The notes: generated by a model from the letters alone, not told the origin. 64,000 bases of DNA from Paraburkholderia sabiae (GCF_030412785.1 NZ_CP125295.1:434001-498000); one strand, 5' to 3'; numbered from the stretch's first letter, positions 9,601 through 19,550 are shown. Numbers and translations are program-made.

Positions 9601-10735
9601 GAAGCAGACGGCGCGTCCGCCCGCGACCACGGGCAAGCCGCCCGTGATGGAGCAGGTGATCCACTTCGTCAACAAGAAGATGCCGGGCAACCTGCCGAAG
9701 AAAACGGCGCGCGCGTTGCTCGACATCGAAGACAACAAGATCGTGCCGATCATCCGCAATCCGAAAACGACGACCGTCGATTCGGAAGCGGTGTTCTACT
9801 TCCCCGGCTGCGGTTCCGAGCGCCTGTTTTCGCAGGTCGGTCTCGCGACGCAGGCGATGTTGTGGGAAGCGGGCGTGCAGACGGTGCTGCCGCCGGGCTA
9901 TCTGTGCTGCGGCTATCCGCAGCGCGGCTCGGGCCAGTTCGACAAGGCCGAGCAGATCGTCACGGATAACCGCGTGCTGTTCCATCGCGTCGCGAATACG
10001 CTGAACTATCTCGACATCAAGACGGTGGTGGTGTCGTGCGGCACGTGTTACGACCAGTTGGCCGGGTACGAATTCGAGAAGATTTTCCCGGGCTGCCGGA
10101 TCATCGACATCCACGAATTCCTGCTGGAGAAGGGCATCAGGCTCGACGGCGTAACGGGCACGCGCTACATGTATCACGACCCGTGTCACACGCCGATCAA
10201 GACGATCGACCCGGTCAAGCTCGTCAATGAACTGATGGGCACCGAGAAGAACGACGGCTACAAGATCGAGAAGAACGATCGCTGCTGCGGCGAATCGGGC
10301 ACGCTCGCAGTGACGCGTCCGGACGTGTCGACGCAGGTGCGCTTCCGCAAGGAAGAGGAAATCCGTAAGGGTGCCGCGAAGCTGCGCAACATCCCGGTCG
10401 TCGCCGATGCGGGCGCGAACGCGATCAACATGGCGAACGCGGCAGCGGGCGCGGCGGGTGCGCCTGCCGGTTCGGTGCTGAAGGCCGGCGACGGTCCGCA
10501 GCCGAACGGCGCGAACGGCGCGAACGGCGCGAACGGCGCGAACGGTGCCACGGACGTCAAGATCCTGACGAGCTGCCCGTCCTGCCTGCAGGGCCTGTCG
10601 CGCTACAACGAAGACGCGAACGTCGAAGCGGACTACATCGTGGTCGAGATCGCGCGTCACGTGCTCGGCGACAACTGGATGGCGGATTATGTCCAGCGCG
10701 CGAACAATGGCGGAATCGAGCGCGTGCTGGTCTAA
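6602..10735 (+). CDS. Fused FAD-linked oxidoreductase / iron-sulfur (GlcD-GlcF-like) protein with N-terminal DUF3683
   Basis: A 1377-residue fusion of a 2-hydroxyacid dehydrogenase flavoprotein with its electron-transfer subunit. The N-terminal 170 residues resemble DUF3683. The FAD-binding type-4 domain contains [13 protein letters not shown] near residue 223, and a FAD-oxidase C-terminal domain ends with the GEHGIG motif near 780. Two [4Fe-4S] motifs follow, [11 protein letters not shown] (about 857) and [11 protein letters not shown] (about 919). Two cysteine-rich CCG repeats come next: [16 protein letters not shown] and DPCHTP/CCGESGT. The last part has CPSCLQG after an NGA-repeat linker. 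By family it should oxidise a D-2-hydroxyacid such as D-lactate or glycolate and pass electrons towards quinone; the exact substrate cannot be read from sequence. Confidence 0.85.
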   Translation: MNAPQVFDPNGAAASVAADTEARLREIPYNYTSFSDREIVIRLLGDEAWAALDELRAERRTGRSARMLYEVLGDIWVVRRNPYLQDDLLDNPKRRALLIEALNHRLTEIEKRRRADLVEHADDAGVGRAARVETLVGAARRAVDAFAAEFDKMADLRRRATKVLGRQTQKDNIRFDGIARVSHVTDATDWRVEYPFVVLTPDTEAEIAGLIKACFELGLTVIPRGGGTGYTGGAVPLTPFSAVINTEKLEQLGAVELTELPGVAHKVPTIFSGAGVVTRRVTEAAEQAGYVFAVDPTSLDASCIGGNVAMNAGGKKAVLWGTALDNLAWWRMVDPEGNWLEVTRLDHNLGKIHDIPVARFELKWFDGEYAPGEKLLRTELLDIEGRRFRKEGLGKDVTDKFLAGLPGIQKEGCDGLITSARWVLHKMPAHTRTVCLEFFGQAREAIPSIVEIKDYLFETSKQGGAILAGLEHLDERYLRAVGYATKSKRNAFPKMVLIGDIVGNDADAVATATSEVIRMANGKSGEGFVAVSAEARKRFWLDRSRTAAIAKHTNAFKINEDVVIPLNRMGEYTDGIERINIELSIKNKLQLVDALEAFFRGGKLPLGKSDDANEIPSAELLEDRVQQALELLAHVKKRWEFLRDRLDLSLREAQHYLVQLGYAGLAEKFADRVDDQPDANVFHIVQDRTVRVSWKQEIRAELRQIFNGGEFKPILDEAQAIHKQVLRGRVFVALHMHAGDGNVHTNIPVNSDNYEMLQDAHIAVARIMKLARSLDGVISGEHGIGITKLEFLTEDEIGEFRAYKQRVDPHGRFNKGKLLEGADLRNAYTPSFGLMGYESLIMQQSDIGAIADSVKDCLRCGKCKPVCATHVPRANLLYSPRNKILATSLLVEAFLYEEQTRRGVSIKHWDEFNDVADHCTVCHKCVTPCPVKIDFGDVTMNMRNLLRKMGKKKFNAGNAAGMFFLNATNPQTINLARTAMMGVGYKAQRLGNEVLKKIVKKQTARPPATTGKPPVMEQVIHFVNKKMPGNLPKKTARALLDIEDNKIVPIIRNPKTTTVDSEAVFYFPGCGSERLFSQVGLATQAMLWEAGVQTVLPPGYLCCGYPQRGSGQFDKAEQIVTDNRVLFHRVANTLNYLDIKTVVVSCGTCYDQLAGYEFEKIFPGCRIIDIHEFLLEKGIRLDGVTGTRYMYHDPCHTPIKTIDPVKLVNELMGTEKNDGYKIEKNDRCCGESGTLAVTRPDVSTQVRFRKEEEIRKGAAKLRNIPVVADAGANAINMANAAAGAAGAPAGSVLKAGDGPQPNGANGANGANGANGATDVKILTSCPSCLQGLSRYNEDANVEADYIVVEIARHVLGDNWMADYVQRANNGGIERVLV
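10505..10549 (+). repeat. In-frame 9-bp tandem repeat (AACGGCGCG, five units)
   Basis: Four exact AACGGCGCG units plus one diverged unit encode a run of Asn-Gly-Ala triplets in the linker before the C-terminal cysteine motif of the 1377-aa oxidoreductase. Because nine bases are three codons, slippage would change linker length without breaking the frame. Confidence 0.9.
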
Positions 10736-10767
10736 TGGCACGATAAAGGTTCCGCTCGAGGACGACG

Positions 10768-11196
10768 ATGGACTGTATCTTCTGCCGTGAGGACGGCGGC
10801 GATGTGCTGTGGCAGGACGACACACTGCGTGTCGTCCTCGCCGACGAACACGACTATCCCGGCTTTTGCCGCGTGATCTGGAACAGGCACGTCGCCGAGT
10901 TCTCCGATCTGGGCGACGGCGATCGCGATCGCGTGATGCGCGTGGTGTACGCCGTCGAGCGCGCGATCCGTCGCATCCTGCAACCCGTCAAGGTGAACCT
11001 GGCGAGCCTCGGCAACCAGGTTCCGCATGTTCACTGGCACGTGATCCCGCGTTTTTCCAACGACGCGCATTTCCCGCTGCCCATCTGGGCGCCGCGTCAG
11101 CGCACGGTATCGGAAGCGATGCTGTCGCAACGGCGCGCACAGGCCACGTTGCTGCGCGAAGCGGTACGCGGCGAAATCGAACACGCTCTCGCCTGA
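10768..11196 (+). CDS. HIT family protein (histidine triad nucleotide hydrolase)
   Basis: A 142-residue HIT protein; the family hydrolyses nucleotide phosphoramidates, dinucleoside polyphosphates or related adducts. The histidine triad is visible as HVHWHVIPRF (about residues 87-96). The N-terminal MDCIFCREDGG has two cysteines that may bind zinc, as in many bacterial HIT proteins. It begins 32 bases after the oxidoreductase gene and ends seven bases before the DUF971 gene, so all may be co-transcribed towards ubiE. Confidence 0.85.
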   Translation: MDCIFCREDGGDVLWQDDTLRVVLADEHDYPGFCRVIWNRHVAEFSDLGDGDRDRVMRVVYAVERAIRRILQPVKVNLASLGNQVPHVHWHVIPRFSNDAHFPLPIWAPRQRTVSEAMLSQRRAQATLLREAVRGEIEHALA

Positions 11197-11203
11197 GGTC
11201 ATC

Positions 11204-11617
11204 ATGAGTGGATTGACACCCGACACGCCGGTCCCCACCGGCGTCGTCGTTCATGCCGTATCGCGCGTACTCGAACTGCAGTACGCGAACGGCAACAGTT
11301 ACCGCGTGCCGTTCGAACTGATGCGCGTCTTTTCGCCTTCCGCCGAAGTGCGCGGCCACGGTCCCGGCCAGGAAACGCTGCAGACGGGCAAGCGCGAAGT
11401 GACGATCACCGCGCTCGAAGGCGTCGGCAACTATGCGTTGCAGCCCACTTTCTCCGACGGCCACAACACGGGCATCTATTCGTGGGACCTGTTGTGGGAT
11501 CTCGCGACCCGTCAGGACGAACTCTGGGCCGAGTATTTCGACAAACTTCAGGCAGCAGGCGTCGAGCGCGACGCACCGATGCCCGTATCCAGTCCAGCGC
11601 ACGGCCACAGACACTGA
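11204..11617 (+). CDS. DUF971 / gamma-butyrobetaine hydroxylase-like N-terminal domain protein
   Basis: A 137-residue protein consisting only of the DUF971 domain, the N-terminal domain of gamma-butyrobetaine hydroxylase. Visible family features are [19 protein letters not shown] near the start and the segment ending [14 protein letters not shown] (about residues 87-100). Some DUF971 proteins take part in iron-sulfur assembly or Mrp-type proteins, but nothing here fixes a role. Located 70 bases upstream of ubiE on the same strand. Confidence 0.8.
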   Translation: MSGLTPDTPVPTGVVVHAVSRVLELQYANGNSYRVPFELMRVFSPSAEVRGHGPGQETLQTGKREVTITALEGVGNYALQPTFSDGHNTGIYSWDLLWDLATRQDELWAEYFDKLQAAGVERDAPMPVSSPAHGHRH

Positions 11618-11687
11618 TACGATTCGGCCGGCATGCCGCCTGGGTGCGGCGCAACAATTTTCAGAATACGCGAAAGGACGAAGCGCG

Positions 11688-12419
11688 ATGACCAAAACCC
11701 ACTTCGGCTATCAGACAGTCGACGAACAGGAAAAAGCGAAGAAAGTGGCCGGTGTGTTCCACTCGGTCGCCTCCAACTATGACCTGATGAACGACCTGAT
11801 GTCGGGCGGGCTGCACCGCGCGTGGAAGGCGTTCACGATTGCGCAGGCCAACGTGCGGCCGGGCTACAAGGTGCTCGACATCGCGGGCGGCACGGGCGAT
11901 CTGTCGAAAGCATTTGCGAAGCGGGCGGGCGAAACGGGCGAAGTCTGGCACACGGACATCAACGAATCGATGCTGCGCGTGGGCCGCGATCGTCTGATCG
12001 ACAAGGGCGTCATTACGCCGGCGCTGCTGTGCGACGCCGAGAAGATCCCGTTCCCGGACAACTACTTCGACGTGGTCACCGTGGCATTCGGCTTGCGCAA
12101 CATGACGCACAAGGACGCCGCGCTCGCCGAAATGCGTCGCGTGCTGAAGCCGGCGGGGCGTTTGCTCGTGCTGGAATTCTCGAAGGTCTGGGATCCGCTC
12201 AAAAAGGCTTACGACGTCTATTCTTTTAAGGTGCTTCCGTGGCTCGGCGATCGCTTTGCCAAGGACGCCGACAGCTATCGCTACCTCGCGGAATCGATCC
12301 GGATGCATCCGGACCAGGAAACTTTAAAAACGATGATGGAACAAGCTGGCCTCGACGCCGTCAAATATTACAATTTGTCAGCTGGCGTGGTAGCCTTGCA
12401 TGTGGGGACGAAATACTAA
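11688..12419 (+). CDS. ubiE: Ubiquinone/menaquinone C-methyltransferase UbiE
   Basis: A 243-residue SAM-dependent C-methyltransferase of ubiquinone biosynthesis. The start at [20 protein letters not shown] is the family N-terminus; a longer in-frame opening upstream overlaps the DUF971 gene and is rejected. The SAM motif is [11 protein letters not shown] (about residue 64), and the family signature [16 protein letters not shown] and the [14 protein letters not shown] end are present. It opens the ubiE-Tim44-ubiJ-ubiB cluster, so the group supports quinone synthesis at the inner membrane. Confidence 0.97.
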   Translation: MTKTHFGYQTVDEQEKAKKVAGVFHSVASNYDLMNDLMSGGLHRAWKAFTIAQANVRPGYKVLDIAGGTGDLSKAFAKRAGETGEVWHTDINESMLRVGRDRLIDKGVITPALLCDAEKIPFPDNYFDVVTVAFGLRNMTHKDAALAEMRRVLKPAGRLLVLEFSKVWDPLKKAYDVYSFKVLPWLGDRFAKDADSYRYLAESIRMHPDQETLKTMMEQAGLDAVKYYNLSAGVVALHVGTKY

Positions 12420-12456
12420 TGTCCCTAACCTCCCGTTTTTAAAGGAAATTGAGAAA

Positions 12457-13452
12457 ATGTCTGATTCGAATCTGTCATCTCGTTGTAAGGTTAAGGGGGC
12501 TTGGGCGAGGAGAATCGGACTGATCGCGATGGTCGGCCTGATCTCTGTCGGCACGCTGGCCTCGCTCGACGCCGAAGCGAAACGCATGGGCGGCGGCCGC
12601 AGTATGGGGCGTCAGTCGAACATCACCCAGCCGCATCAGCAGACGGCGCCGTCGCCTTCGCAGTCGCCGGGCGCGCCGTCGCAGGCAATGCAGCAGCAGC
12701 GTCCCGCGACGCCGCCGCCTACGCCCGCCGCGCAGCCTAACCGTTCGCGCTGGCTGGGACCGATCGCCGGTCTCGCGGCAGGTCTCGGTATCGCCGCGCT
12801 GCTGTCGCACTTCGGCCTGGGCGAAGCGTTCGCCGGCATGATGTCGAACCTGATCGTGATCGCGCTGATCGCGTTCGTCGCCATCTGGCTGATCCGCAAG
12901 TTCGTTAGCCGCAAGCGCGATGCGCAGTCGCCCGCTTACGCAGGCGGCTCGCCGACGCTGAACGCGGGCGGCACGGGCTACTCGCAGGAGCCGCGCTACA
13001 CGGCGCCTCCCACGGGCTCGTACCTCGGACCGCAAGGCAATCCGCTGACGACGCCCGATGTCGCCGCTACACCGACAGTTCCGGCTGGCTTCGATTCGGA
13101 AGCTTTCCTGCGCAACGCGAAGGTCTACTTCGTGCGTCTGCAGGCGGCGTGGGATGCCGGCAATATGGACGACATCCGTGAATTCACGACGCCTGAAATG
13201 TTCGCCGAAGTGCGGGTGGATCTGAGCTCGCGCGGCGCCGACAAGAACCAGACCGACGTCGTGAAGCTCGACGCCGATCTGCTGGGCGTCGAGGATCGCG
13301 GCAGCGAGTACCTGGCGAGCGTGCGTTTCCACGGCCTGATCCGCGAAACGTCGGGCGGCTCGGCGGAACCGTTCGAAGAAATCTGGAACCTGTCGAAGCG
13401 CACGGGCGAAGGCTGGCTGCTCGCGGGCATCCAGCAAGTCAATCTTCACTGA
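12457..13452 (+). CDS. Tim44-like domain membrane protein
   Basis: A 331-residue protein whose start MSDSNLSSRC follows AAAGGAAA. An N-terminal hydrophobic segment (GLIAMVGLISVGTLASLDA, about residues 20-38) acts as signal or anchor. A low-complexity Gln/Pro/Ser region (about 45-100) precedes a second hydrophobic region (about 104-145, including LIVIALIAFVAIWLIRKF). The C-terminal 140 residues match the Tim44/MBA1 fold. In mitochondria that fold links the import motor to membranes; in bacteria its role is unclear. Its place between ubiE and ubiJ suggests, but does not show, a part in assembling the membrane quinone-synthesis complex. Confidence 0.8.
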   Translation: MSDSNLSSRCKVKGAWARRIGLIAMVGLISVGTLASLDAEAKRMGGGRSMGRQSNITQPHQQTAPSPSQSPGAPSQAMQQQRPATPPPTPAAQPNRSRWLGPIAGLAAGLGIAALLSHFGLGEAFAGMMSNLIVIALIAFVAIWLIRKFVSRKRDAQSPAYAGGSPTLNAGGTGYSQEPRYTAPPTGSYLGPQGNPLTTPDVAATPTVPAGFDSEAFLRNAKVYFVRLQAAWDAGNMDDIREFTTPEMFAEVRVDLSSRGADKNQTDVVKLDADLLGVEDRGSEYLASVRFHGLIRETSGGSAEPFEEIWNLSKRTGEGWLLAGIQQVNLH

Positions 13453-13513
13453 TCCCGTAAAGGATTAGCCGTTCGGCTGAGTCAGGCTCGCAGCGAACGG
13501 ACGTTACAATAGG

Positions 13514-13548
13514 AACCCGCGTCGGCAGTCGCCGGCGCGGGTTTTCTC
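13514..13548 (+). terminator. Candidate intrinsic terminator after the Tim44-like gene
   Basis: The stem AACCCGCG pairs with CGCGGGTT, enclosing a GC-rich loop with partial further pairing, and TTTTCTCTTT follows. It lies just before the ubiJ start at 13561, so it may attenuate rather than fully separate ubiE-Tim44 from ubiJ-ubiB. Confidence 0.65.
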
Positions 13549-13560
13549 TTTCCACTGCCG

Positions 13561-14205
13561 ATGACCCTTGCCGCCAAGCCCTTCGCTGCTGCCGTCAACC
13601 ATCTGCTCGCTCGCGAATCGTGGGCGCGCGAACGTCTCACCCCATACGCCGGCAAGACTGCGCGGCTGTCCTGTCCTCCCATCACGCTGATCCTGCTGGT
13701 GCAGCCGGACGGCTATCTGAGCGCCGTCGACGAAAGCGAAGCGCAGGCGTTCGACGTCACGGTCGCTGTACCCTCGGACGCCGTTCCCGCGTTCGTGCAA
13801 GGCGGTCAGGCTGCCGTGATGAAGCACGTGAAGATCGAAGGCGACGCCGAGTTCGCCACGGTGATCGCAAAGCTCGCCGAGCATTTGCGCTGGGAGCCGG
13901 AAGAAGATCTCGCGAAGCTCGTCGGCGACGGGCCGGCATGGCGGATTGCGTCGGTGGCGCGCACGGTCGGCGATCATGCGCTGCGTACGGGCCGTAATCT
14001 GCTCGAATCGGTCACTGAGTATCTGCTGGACGAAAACCCGCAGCTCGTTCGCCGCGCCGCGCTCGACGATTTCAACGCCGAACTCGCGCGAGCCCGAGAC
14101 GCGCTGGCGCGCGTCGAGAAGCGCATCGAGCGTCTCGAACAGAAGGTCGAAGCCCGTGGCGCCAATGCGCCGGGCGGCGCCGCCACGTCGCGCGGCACGC
14201 GCTAG
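13561..14205 (+). CDS. ubiJ: Ubiquinone biosynthesis accessory factor UbiJ (SCP2-like)
   Basis: A 214-residue protein in the ubiE/ubiB context. The N-terminal half has the SCP2 sterol-carrier-like fold that in UbiJ binds polyprenyl lipids in the soluble ubiquinone synthesis complex. It opens MTLAAKPFAAAVNHLLARES, and QGGQAAVMKHVKIEGDAEFA (about residues 80-99) is typical. The C-terminus (about residues 160-200) is a charged coiled coil including RVEKRIERLEQKVE, also typical. It ends 15 bases before ubiB, consistent with co-transcription. Confidence 0.9.
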   Translation: MTLAAKPFAAAVNHLLARESWARERLTPYAGKTARLSCPPITLILLVQPDGYLSAVDESEAQAFDVTVAVPSDAVPAFVQGGQAAVMKHVKIEGDAEFATVIAKLAEHLRWEPEEDLAKLVGDGPAWRIASVARTVGDHALRTGRNLLESVTEYLLDENPQLVRRAALDDFNAELARARDALARVEKRIERLEQKVEARGANAPGGAATSRGTR

Positions 14206-14220
14206 TCACCGGGCTCAACC

Positions 14221-15804
14221 ATGCGTTTCCTGCGTTTCCTCAAGATATTCTTTACCGTCATCCGTTTCGGCCTGGACGAGATGATGCTGAGCCGCGTCAA
14301 TGACCGCCGCGTGCGGCTGTTGCTGCGCATCACCACGATCGGCCGCAAGTTCGACCAGCCGCCGGGCGTGCGTCTGCGTCTCGCGCTCGAAAGCCTCGGG
14401 CCGATCTTCGTGAAGTTCGGGCAGGTACTGTCCACGCGCCGCGACTTGCTGCGACCCGACATCGCCAGCGAACTCGCGAAGCTGCAAGACCAGGTGCCGC
14501 CGTTCGATTCGGCTGTGGCGATCGCCATTATCGAAAAGTCGCTGGGCGCGCCCGTCGATACGATCTTCGACGACTTCGAGCGCGTGCCGGTGGCGAGCGC
14601 GTCGATCGCGCAGGTCCATTTCGCGACGCTGAAGACAGGGCAGCATGCGGGCAAGCAGGTCGCCGTGAAAGTGCTGCGGCCGAACATGCTGCCTGTCATC
14701 GATTCCGATCTCGCGCTGCTGCGCGACATCGCCGTGTGGGCCGAACGTCTGTGGGCGGACGGCAAGCGTCTGAAGCCGCGCGAAGTGGTCGCGGAATTCG
14801 ACAAGTATCTCCACGACGAACTGGACCTGATGCGCGAAGCCGCGAACGGCAGCCAGTTGCGGCGCAACTTCGCGGGCCTCGATCTGCTGCTCGTGCCCGA
14901 GATGTATTGGGAATACTGCACGGCCAACGTGCTGGTGATGGAACGGATGGTCGGCGTGCCGATCAGTCAGGTCGACACGCTGCGCGCGGCGGGCGTCGAT
15001 ATTCCGAAGCTGGCGCGTGAGGGCGTCGAAATCTTCTTCACGCAGGTGTTCCGCGACGGCTTTTTCCACGCGGACATGCACCCCGGCAACATCCAGGTGA
15101 GTCTCGATCCCGCGCATTTCGGGCGTTATATCGCGCTGGATTTCGGCATCATCGGCGCGCTTTCGGATTTCGATAAGAACTATCTCGCGCAGAACTTTCT
15201 CGCCTTCTTCAAGCGCGACTATCACCGCGTCGCGACGCTGCACCTGGAGTCGGGCTGGGTGCCGGCCACGACGCGCGTCGAAGAACTCGAAAGCGCGATC
15301 CGCGCGGTGTGCGAGCCGTATTTCGATCGCGCGCTGAAGGATATTTCGCTGGGTCAGGTGCTGATGCGGCTCTTCTCGACGTCGCGCCGCTTCAATGTCG
15401 AAATCCAGCCGCAACTCGTGCTGCTGCAGAAGACGATGCTGAACGTCGAAGGTCTGGGGCGTTCGCTCGATCCGGAACTCGACCTGTGGAAGACCGCCAA
15501 GCCGTATCTCGAGCGCTGGATGAACGAGCAGATCGGCGCGAAAGGCTGGTACGAGCGGCTCAAGATCGAGGCGCCGCAGTGGAGCAAGACGTTGCCGCAA
15601 CTGCCGCGGCTGATTCATCACGCGTTGGCGCAGCGTCACGACGCGCAGCAGCGCGGCATCAACGACGAAACCATCCGCCAGATCCTGCTCGAACAGAAGC
15701 GTACCAACCGCCTGTTGCAAGGGCTGCTGATGTTCGGCGTGGCGGTGGGCATCGGCGCGGTGCTGGCTCGCGCGTGGCTCGCCATCGCGTACGGCGGCTA
15801 TTGA
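14221..15804 (+). CDS. ubiB: Ubiquinone biosynthesis protein kinase-like UbiB
   Basis: A 527-residue member of the UbiB/ABC1/ADCK atypical kinase family, needed for ubiquinone synthesis. The N-terminal KxGQ-type element appears as [13 protein letters not shown] (about residue 60), the modified nucleotide loop as ASASIAQVH (about 124), and the catalytic loop as HADMHPGN (about 283), with DFGIIG following. The last 27 residues form a hydrophobic segment, matching the C-terminal membrane anchors of this family. It is the last gene of the ubi cluster; a methyltransferase gene starts 22 bases later. Confidence 0.96.
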   Translation: MRFLRFLKIFFTVIRFGLDEMMLSRVNDRRVRLLLRITTIGRKFDQPPGVRLRLALESLGPIFVKFGQVLSTRRDLLRPDIASELAKLQDQVPPFDSAVAIAIIEKSLGAPVDTIFDDFERVPVASASIAQVHFATLKTGQHAGKQVAVKVLRPNMLPVIDSDLALLRDIAVWAERLWADGKRLKPREVVAEFDKYLHDELDLMREAANGSQLRRNFAGLDLLLVPEMYWEYCTANVLVMERMVGVPISQVDTLRAAGVDIPKLAREGVEIFFTQVFRDGFFHADMHPGNIQVSLDPAHFGRYIALDFGIIGALSDFDKNYLAQNFLAFFKRDYHRVATLHLESGWVPATTRVEELESAIRAVCEPYFDRALKDISLGQVLMRLFSTSRRFNVEIQPQLVLLQKTMLNVEGLGRSLDPELDLWKTAKPYLERWMNEQIGAKGWYERLKIEAPQWSKTLPQLPRLIHHALAQRHDAQQRGINDETIRQILLEQKRTNRLLQGLLMFGVAVGIGAVLARAWLAIAYGGY

Positions 15805-15826
15805 ACGCCATCGACGAGGTATCCCT

Positions 15827-16462
15827 ATGAGCGACAAGCGGCCAGTCATTCCCCCTTCTGATTTCGAAAACCGCGATCCGAACGCGCCCGGGTTCTGGGA
15901 CGAACGGTTCGAACGCCGTTTCACGCCGTGGGATCAGGCAGGCGTGCCGTCCGCGTTCAAGGCTTTCGTCGAGCGGCACGCGCCGATGCCCGTGCTCATT
16001 CCTGGGTGCGGGAGCGCATACGAGGCGTGGTGGCTTGCCGAGAAAGGCTGGCCCGTTCGCGCGATCGACTTCGCGCCGCGTGCCGTCGAAGCAGCGCGTG
16101 CCCAACTGGGCGCGCGTGGCGATCTGGTCGAAGAGGCTGACTTCTTCACGTACCAGCCGCCTTTCGAACCGGGCTGGATCTACGAGCGCGCGTTCATGTG
16201 CGCGCTGCCGCCGGCGCGGCGAGGGGACTGGCTCGCCCGGATGGCGGAACTCTTGCCTGAGGGCGGATTGCTCGCCGGGTTCTTTTTCATCGGCGCGACG
16301 CAAAAGGGGCCGCCGTTCGGCATCGACCGCGCCGAACTCGACGCGCTCCTGTCGATGCATTTTGAACTGGTTGAAGACGAACCCGTCGACGATTCGATCG
16401 CGGTCTTCGCCGGGCGGGAGCGCTGGCTGACGTGGCGTCGGCGCGGTGCAGCAAGGGCTTGA
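15827..16462 (+). CDS. Thiopurine S-methyltransferase-like SAM methyltransferase
   Basis: A 211-residue class I methyltransferase of the TPMT type. The N-terminal FWDERFERRFTPWDQAGVP is characteristic of this subgroup. SAM binding is indicated by LIPGCGSAYEAWWLAEKGW (about residues 52-70) and the acidic AIDFAPRAVEAA. The natural substrate of bacterial TPMT-like proteins is often unknown and may be a small thiol, selenium or tellurium compound. Position directly after ubiB suggests shared transcription, but a quinone role is unsupported. Confidence 0.75.
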   Translation: MSDKRPVIPPSDFENRDPNAPGFWDERFERRFTPWDQAGVPSAFKAFVERHAPMPVLIPGCGSAYEAWWLAEKGWPVRAIDFAPRAVEAARAQLGARGDLVEEADFFTYQPPFEPGWIYERAFMCALPPARRGDWLARMAELLPEGGLLAGFFFIGATQKGPPFGIDRAELDALLSMHFELVEDEPVDDSIAVFAGRERWLTWRRRGAARA

Positions 16463-16548
16463 TGTTCGCCTGAAGCGTCCTCATTTAATTCAGTGGTCGT
16501 TATGCCGGCCGTTTCCCCCGAATTCCAGGGCCAGCCATTGTTTGCGGC

Positions 16549-16554
16549 TATAAT
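16549..16554 (+). promoter_or_regulatory. Candidate -10 box upstream of the FmdB-like gene
   Basis: A perfect TATAAT lies 47 bases before the gene at 16601, in an otherwise GC-rich gap. No good -35 was found at the right spacing, so this is tentative. Confidence 0.35.
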
Positions 16555-16600
16555 TCAAGGCTTTGCAAGCGTTCTAAGAGATTTCAGTAGGGACAAGGTC

Positions 16601-16954
16601 ATGCCGATCTACGCTTATCGATGCGAGTCATGCGGCTTCGCGAAGGACGTGCTCCAGAAAATGAGCGACGCCCCGTTGACGCAATGCCCGGAGTGCGGAA
16701 CCGATGCATTCCGCAAGCAGGTTACCGCCGCCGGCTTCCAGCTGAAGGGCTCGGGCTGGTATGTCACGGATTTCCGTGGCGGCAATTCGGGCGGTGCGTC
16801 CAGCAACGGTGCGGCTGCATCGGACGCGAAGACGGAGAGCAAGCCGGACACGGCTTCCGCCTCGTCCTCGTCGGACAGCGCCGCATCCACCAGCGCACCG
16901 GCGGCCGCCGCGCCCGCAGCGGCGCCTGCTCCGGCCAGCAGCTCGGGCACCTAG
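16601..16954 (+). CDS. FmdB family zinc-ribbon protein
   Basis: A 117-residue protein starting MPIYAYRCESCGFAKDVLQK, the family consensus opening; a 36-codon in-frame extension upstream is rejected because it crosses the likely promoter. The zinc ribbon is made of CESC (about residues 8-11) and CPEC (about 31-34). The C-terminal half is a low-complexity Ala/Ser/Pro tail. The family is described as putative regulators, but the function is not established. It is followed by DUF502 and aspS, a neighbourhood I recall as common in beta-proteobacteria. Confidence 0.85.
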   Translation: MPIYAYRCESCGFAKDVLQKMSDAPLTQCPECGTDAFRKQVTAAGFQLKGSGWYVTDFRGGNSGGASSNGAAASDAKTESKPDTASASSSSDSAASTSAPAAAAPAAAPAPASSSGT

Positions 16955-17021
16955 CAGTTTCGCCACCTCGAGGTGACGTAGACGCCGCGCAACGCAGCTG
17001 CGCGGATTTCTGGCGGTACAC

Positions 17022-17678
17022 ATGACGACGAAAAAGACGACGCTCAAATCGGTGTTTCTGACGGGCCTGCTGGTGCTGGTGCCTCTCGCCATCACGTTGT
17101 GGGTGCTGGGTCTGATCATCGGCACGATGGATCAGACGTTGCTGTTGCTGCCCCGTTCGTGGCAGCCGGAGCGCATGCTCGGTTTCCGCCTGCCCGGCCT
17201 CGGCGCCGTGTTGACGCTTGCTTTCATTTTTGTCGTCGGGCTATTGACGCAGAACTTCGTTGGGCAGAAGCTGGTCGGCTGGTGGGAACTGATCGTTGCG
17301 CGCATTCCCGTCGTCGGCCCGATCTACACCAGCGTCAAACAGGTGTCCGACACGCTGCTGTCGTCGAGCGGCAATGCGTTCCGCAAGGCGCTGCTGATCG
17401 AATATCCGCGTAAAGGGTCCTACACCATCGGGTTTCTGACGGGCATCCCCGGCGGCGACGTGGTCAATCACCTCAAGGAAGACCACGTCAGTGTGTACGT
17501 GCCGACCACGCCGAACCCGACGTCCGGCTTCTTCCTGATGGTGCCGAAAGCCGAAGTGATCGAGCTCGACATGACCGTCGACGCCGCACTCAAGTACATC
17601 GTCTCGATGGGCGTTGTCGCTCCGCCGGCCAATCAGCCGCTTCCGGAGCGCCGCACGCCCGTCGAGCCACCGCTGTAA
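17022..17678 (+). CDS. DUF502 family inner membrane protein
   Basis: A 218-residue membrane protein. Two N-terminal transmembrane segments are visible: LTGLLVLVPLAITLWVLGLI (about residues 12-31) and VLTLAFIFVVGLLTQNFVG (about 66-84). A soluble domain follows with the family motif region ARIPVVGPIYTSVKQVSDT. The biochemical role of DUF502 is unknown. It ends 72 bases before aspS on the same strand. Confidence 0.85.
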   Translation: MTTKKTTLKSVFLTGLLVLVPLAITLWVLGLIIGTMDQTLLLLPRSWQPERMLGFRLPGLGAVLTLAFIFVVGLLTQNFVGQKLVGWWELIVARIPVVGPIYTSVKQVSDTLLSSSGNAFRKALLIEYPRKGSYTIGFLTGIPGGDVVNHLKEDHVSVYVPTTPNPTSGFFLMVPKAEVIELDMTVDAALKYIVSMGVVAPPANQPLPERRTPVEPPL

Positions 17679-17750
17679 TGCCGGCTCGCGCCGCCCGCAA
17701 CACAATGTGGCGCGCGCCGTTCAACCAATGCAAAACGAAAGACAAACATC

Positions 17751-19550
17751 ATGTCGATGAGATCTGAATACTGCGGTCTGGTGACCGAACACCTGCTGGG
17801 TCAAACCGTGTCGCTGTGCGGCTGGGTGAGCCGGCGCCGCGACCATGGCGGCGTTATCTTCATCGACCTGCGCGACCGCGAAGGCCTCGTTCAGGTTGTC
17901 TGCGACCCGGACCGCGCTGAGATGTTCAAGACGGCTGAAGGCGTGCGCAACGAGTTCTGCGTCCAGGTGAAGGGCGTCGTGCGCAATCGTCCGGAAGGCA
18001 CGACGAACGCCGGCCTGAAAAGCGGCAAGATCGAAGTGCTGTGCCACGAACTGACCGTGCTGAACGCGTCGGTGACGCCGCCGTTCCAGCTCGACGACGA
18101 CAACCTGTCGGAGACCACGCGCCTCACGCATCGCGTGCTCGACCTGCGCCGTCCGCAGATGCAGCACAACCTGCGTCTGCGCTATCGCGTGGCGATGGAA
18201 GTGCGCAAGTATCTCGATTCGCGCGGCTTTATCGACATCGAAACGCCGATGCTGACCAAGAGCACGCCGGAAGGCGCGCGCGATTACCTCGTGCCGTCGC
18301 GCGTGAACGCGGGCCAGTTCTTCGCGCTGCCGCAGTCGCCGCAGCTGTTCAAGCAGCTTCTGATGGTCGCGAACTTCGACCGTTACTACCAGATCACCAA
18401 GTGCTTCCGCGACGAAGACCTGCGCGCCGACCGTCAGCCGGAATTCACGCAGATCGACTGCGAAACGTCGTTCCTGGGTGAGCAGGAAATCCGCGATCTG
18501 TTCGAAGACATGACGCGTCATGTGTTCAAGGAAACGATCGGCGTCGAACTGGATGCGAAGTTCGCCGTGATGCCGTATTCGGAAGCGATGAGCCGCTTCG
18601 GTTCGGACAAGCCGGACCTGCGCGTGAAGCTCGAATTCACGGAATTGACGGACGCGATGAAGGACGTCGATTTCAAGGTGTTCAGCACGCCCGCCAACAC
18701 GAAGGACGGCCGCGTCGCGGCACTGCGCGTGCCGAAGGGCGCGGAGCTCTCGCGTGGCGATATCGACAGCTACACGGAATTCGTGCGTATCTACGGCGCG
18801 AAGGGTCTCGCGTGGATCAAGGTCAACGAAGTGGCGAAGGGCCGTGACGGTCTGCAAAGCCCGATCGTCAAGAACCTGCACGACGCATCGATCGCAGCGA
18901 TCATCGAACGTACGGGCGCGCAAGATGGCGACATCATTTTCTTCGCGGCGGATCGCGCGAAGGTCGTGAACGACAGCCTCGGCGCACTGCGTCTGAAGAT
19001 CGGTCATTCCGAGTTCGGCAAGGCGAACGGCCTCGTCGAAGCGGGCTGGAAGCCGCTGTGGGTCGTCGACTTCCCGATGTTCGAATACGACGAAGAGGAA
19101 AACCGCTACGTCGCCGCTCACCACCCGTTCACGAGCCCGAAGGACGAGCACCTGGAATACCTGGAAACGGATCCGGGCCGCTGCCTCGCGAAGGCGTACG
19201 ACATCGTGCTGAACGGCTGGGAAATCGGCGGCGGATCGGTGCGTATCTTCCAGGAAGACGTACAGAGCAAGGTGTTCCGCGCGCTGAAGATCGGTGCGGA
19301 AGAAGCGCGTCTGAAGTTCGGCTTCCTGCTCGACGCGCTGCAGTACGGCGCGCCGCCGCACGGCGGTATCGCGTTCGGTCTCGACCGCATCGTCACGATG
19401 ATGGCGGGCGCCGATTCGATCCGCGACGTGATCGCATTCCCGAAGACGCAGCGCGCGCAAGACCTGCTCACGCAGGCGCCGAGCGAAGTCGACGAGCGTC
19501 AGTTGAAGGAACTGCATATCCGTCTGCGTCAGCCCGAGCAGAAGGCGTAA
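17751..19550 (+). CDS. aspS: Aspartate--tRNA ligase
   Basis: A 599-residue bacterial class IIb aspartyl-tRNA synthetase. The N-terminal OB-fold binds the anticodon ([20 protein letters not shown], about residues 23-42). Motif 2 is [18 protein letters not shown], and motif 3 is in [15 protein letters not shown] near the C-terminus. The bacterial GAD insertion lies between motifs 2 and 3. From sequence alone I cannot say whether it is discriminating or also charges tRNA-Asn. Two hairpins follow the stop. Confidence 0.98.
   Translation: MSMRSEYCGLVTEHLLGQTVSLCGWVSRRRDHGGVIFIDLRDREGLVQVVCDPDRAEMFKTAEGVRNEFCVQVKGVVRNRPEGTTNAGLKSGKIEVLCHELTVLNASVTPPFQLDDDNLSETTRLTHRVLDLRRPQMQHNLRLRYRVAMEVRKYLDSRGFIDIETPMLTKSTPEGARDYLVPSRVNAGQFFALPQSPQLFKQLLMVANFDRYYQITKCFRDEDLRADRQPEFTQIDCETSFLGEQEIRDLFEDMTRHVFKETIGVELDAKFAVMPYSEAMSRFGSDKPDLRVKLEFTELTDAMKDVDFKVFSTPANTKDGRVAALRVPKGAELSRGDIDSYTEFVRIYGAKGLAWIKVNEVAKGRDGLQSPIVKNLHDASIAAIIERTGAQDGDIIFFAADRAKVVNDSLGALRLKIGHSEFGKANGLVEAGWKPLWVVDFPMFEYDEEENRYVAAHHPFTSPKDEHLEYLETDPGRCLAKAYDIVLNGWEIGGGSVRIFQEDVQSKVFRALKIGAEEARLKFGFLLDALQYGAPPHGGIAFGLDRIVTMMAGADSIRDVIAFPKTQRAQDLLTQAPSEVDERQLKELHIRLRQPEQKA

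Noticed and set aside
6548..10825. Long antisense frames of 651 and 759 codons opposite the fused oxidoreductase
   Set aside because: Arg/Ala/Val/Asp-rich shadow translations typical of high-GC genes; the plus-strand frame has clear domains and motifs.
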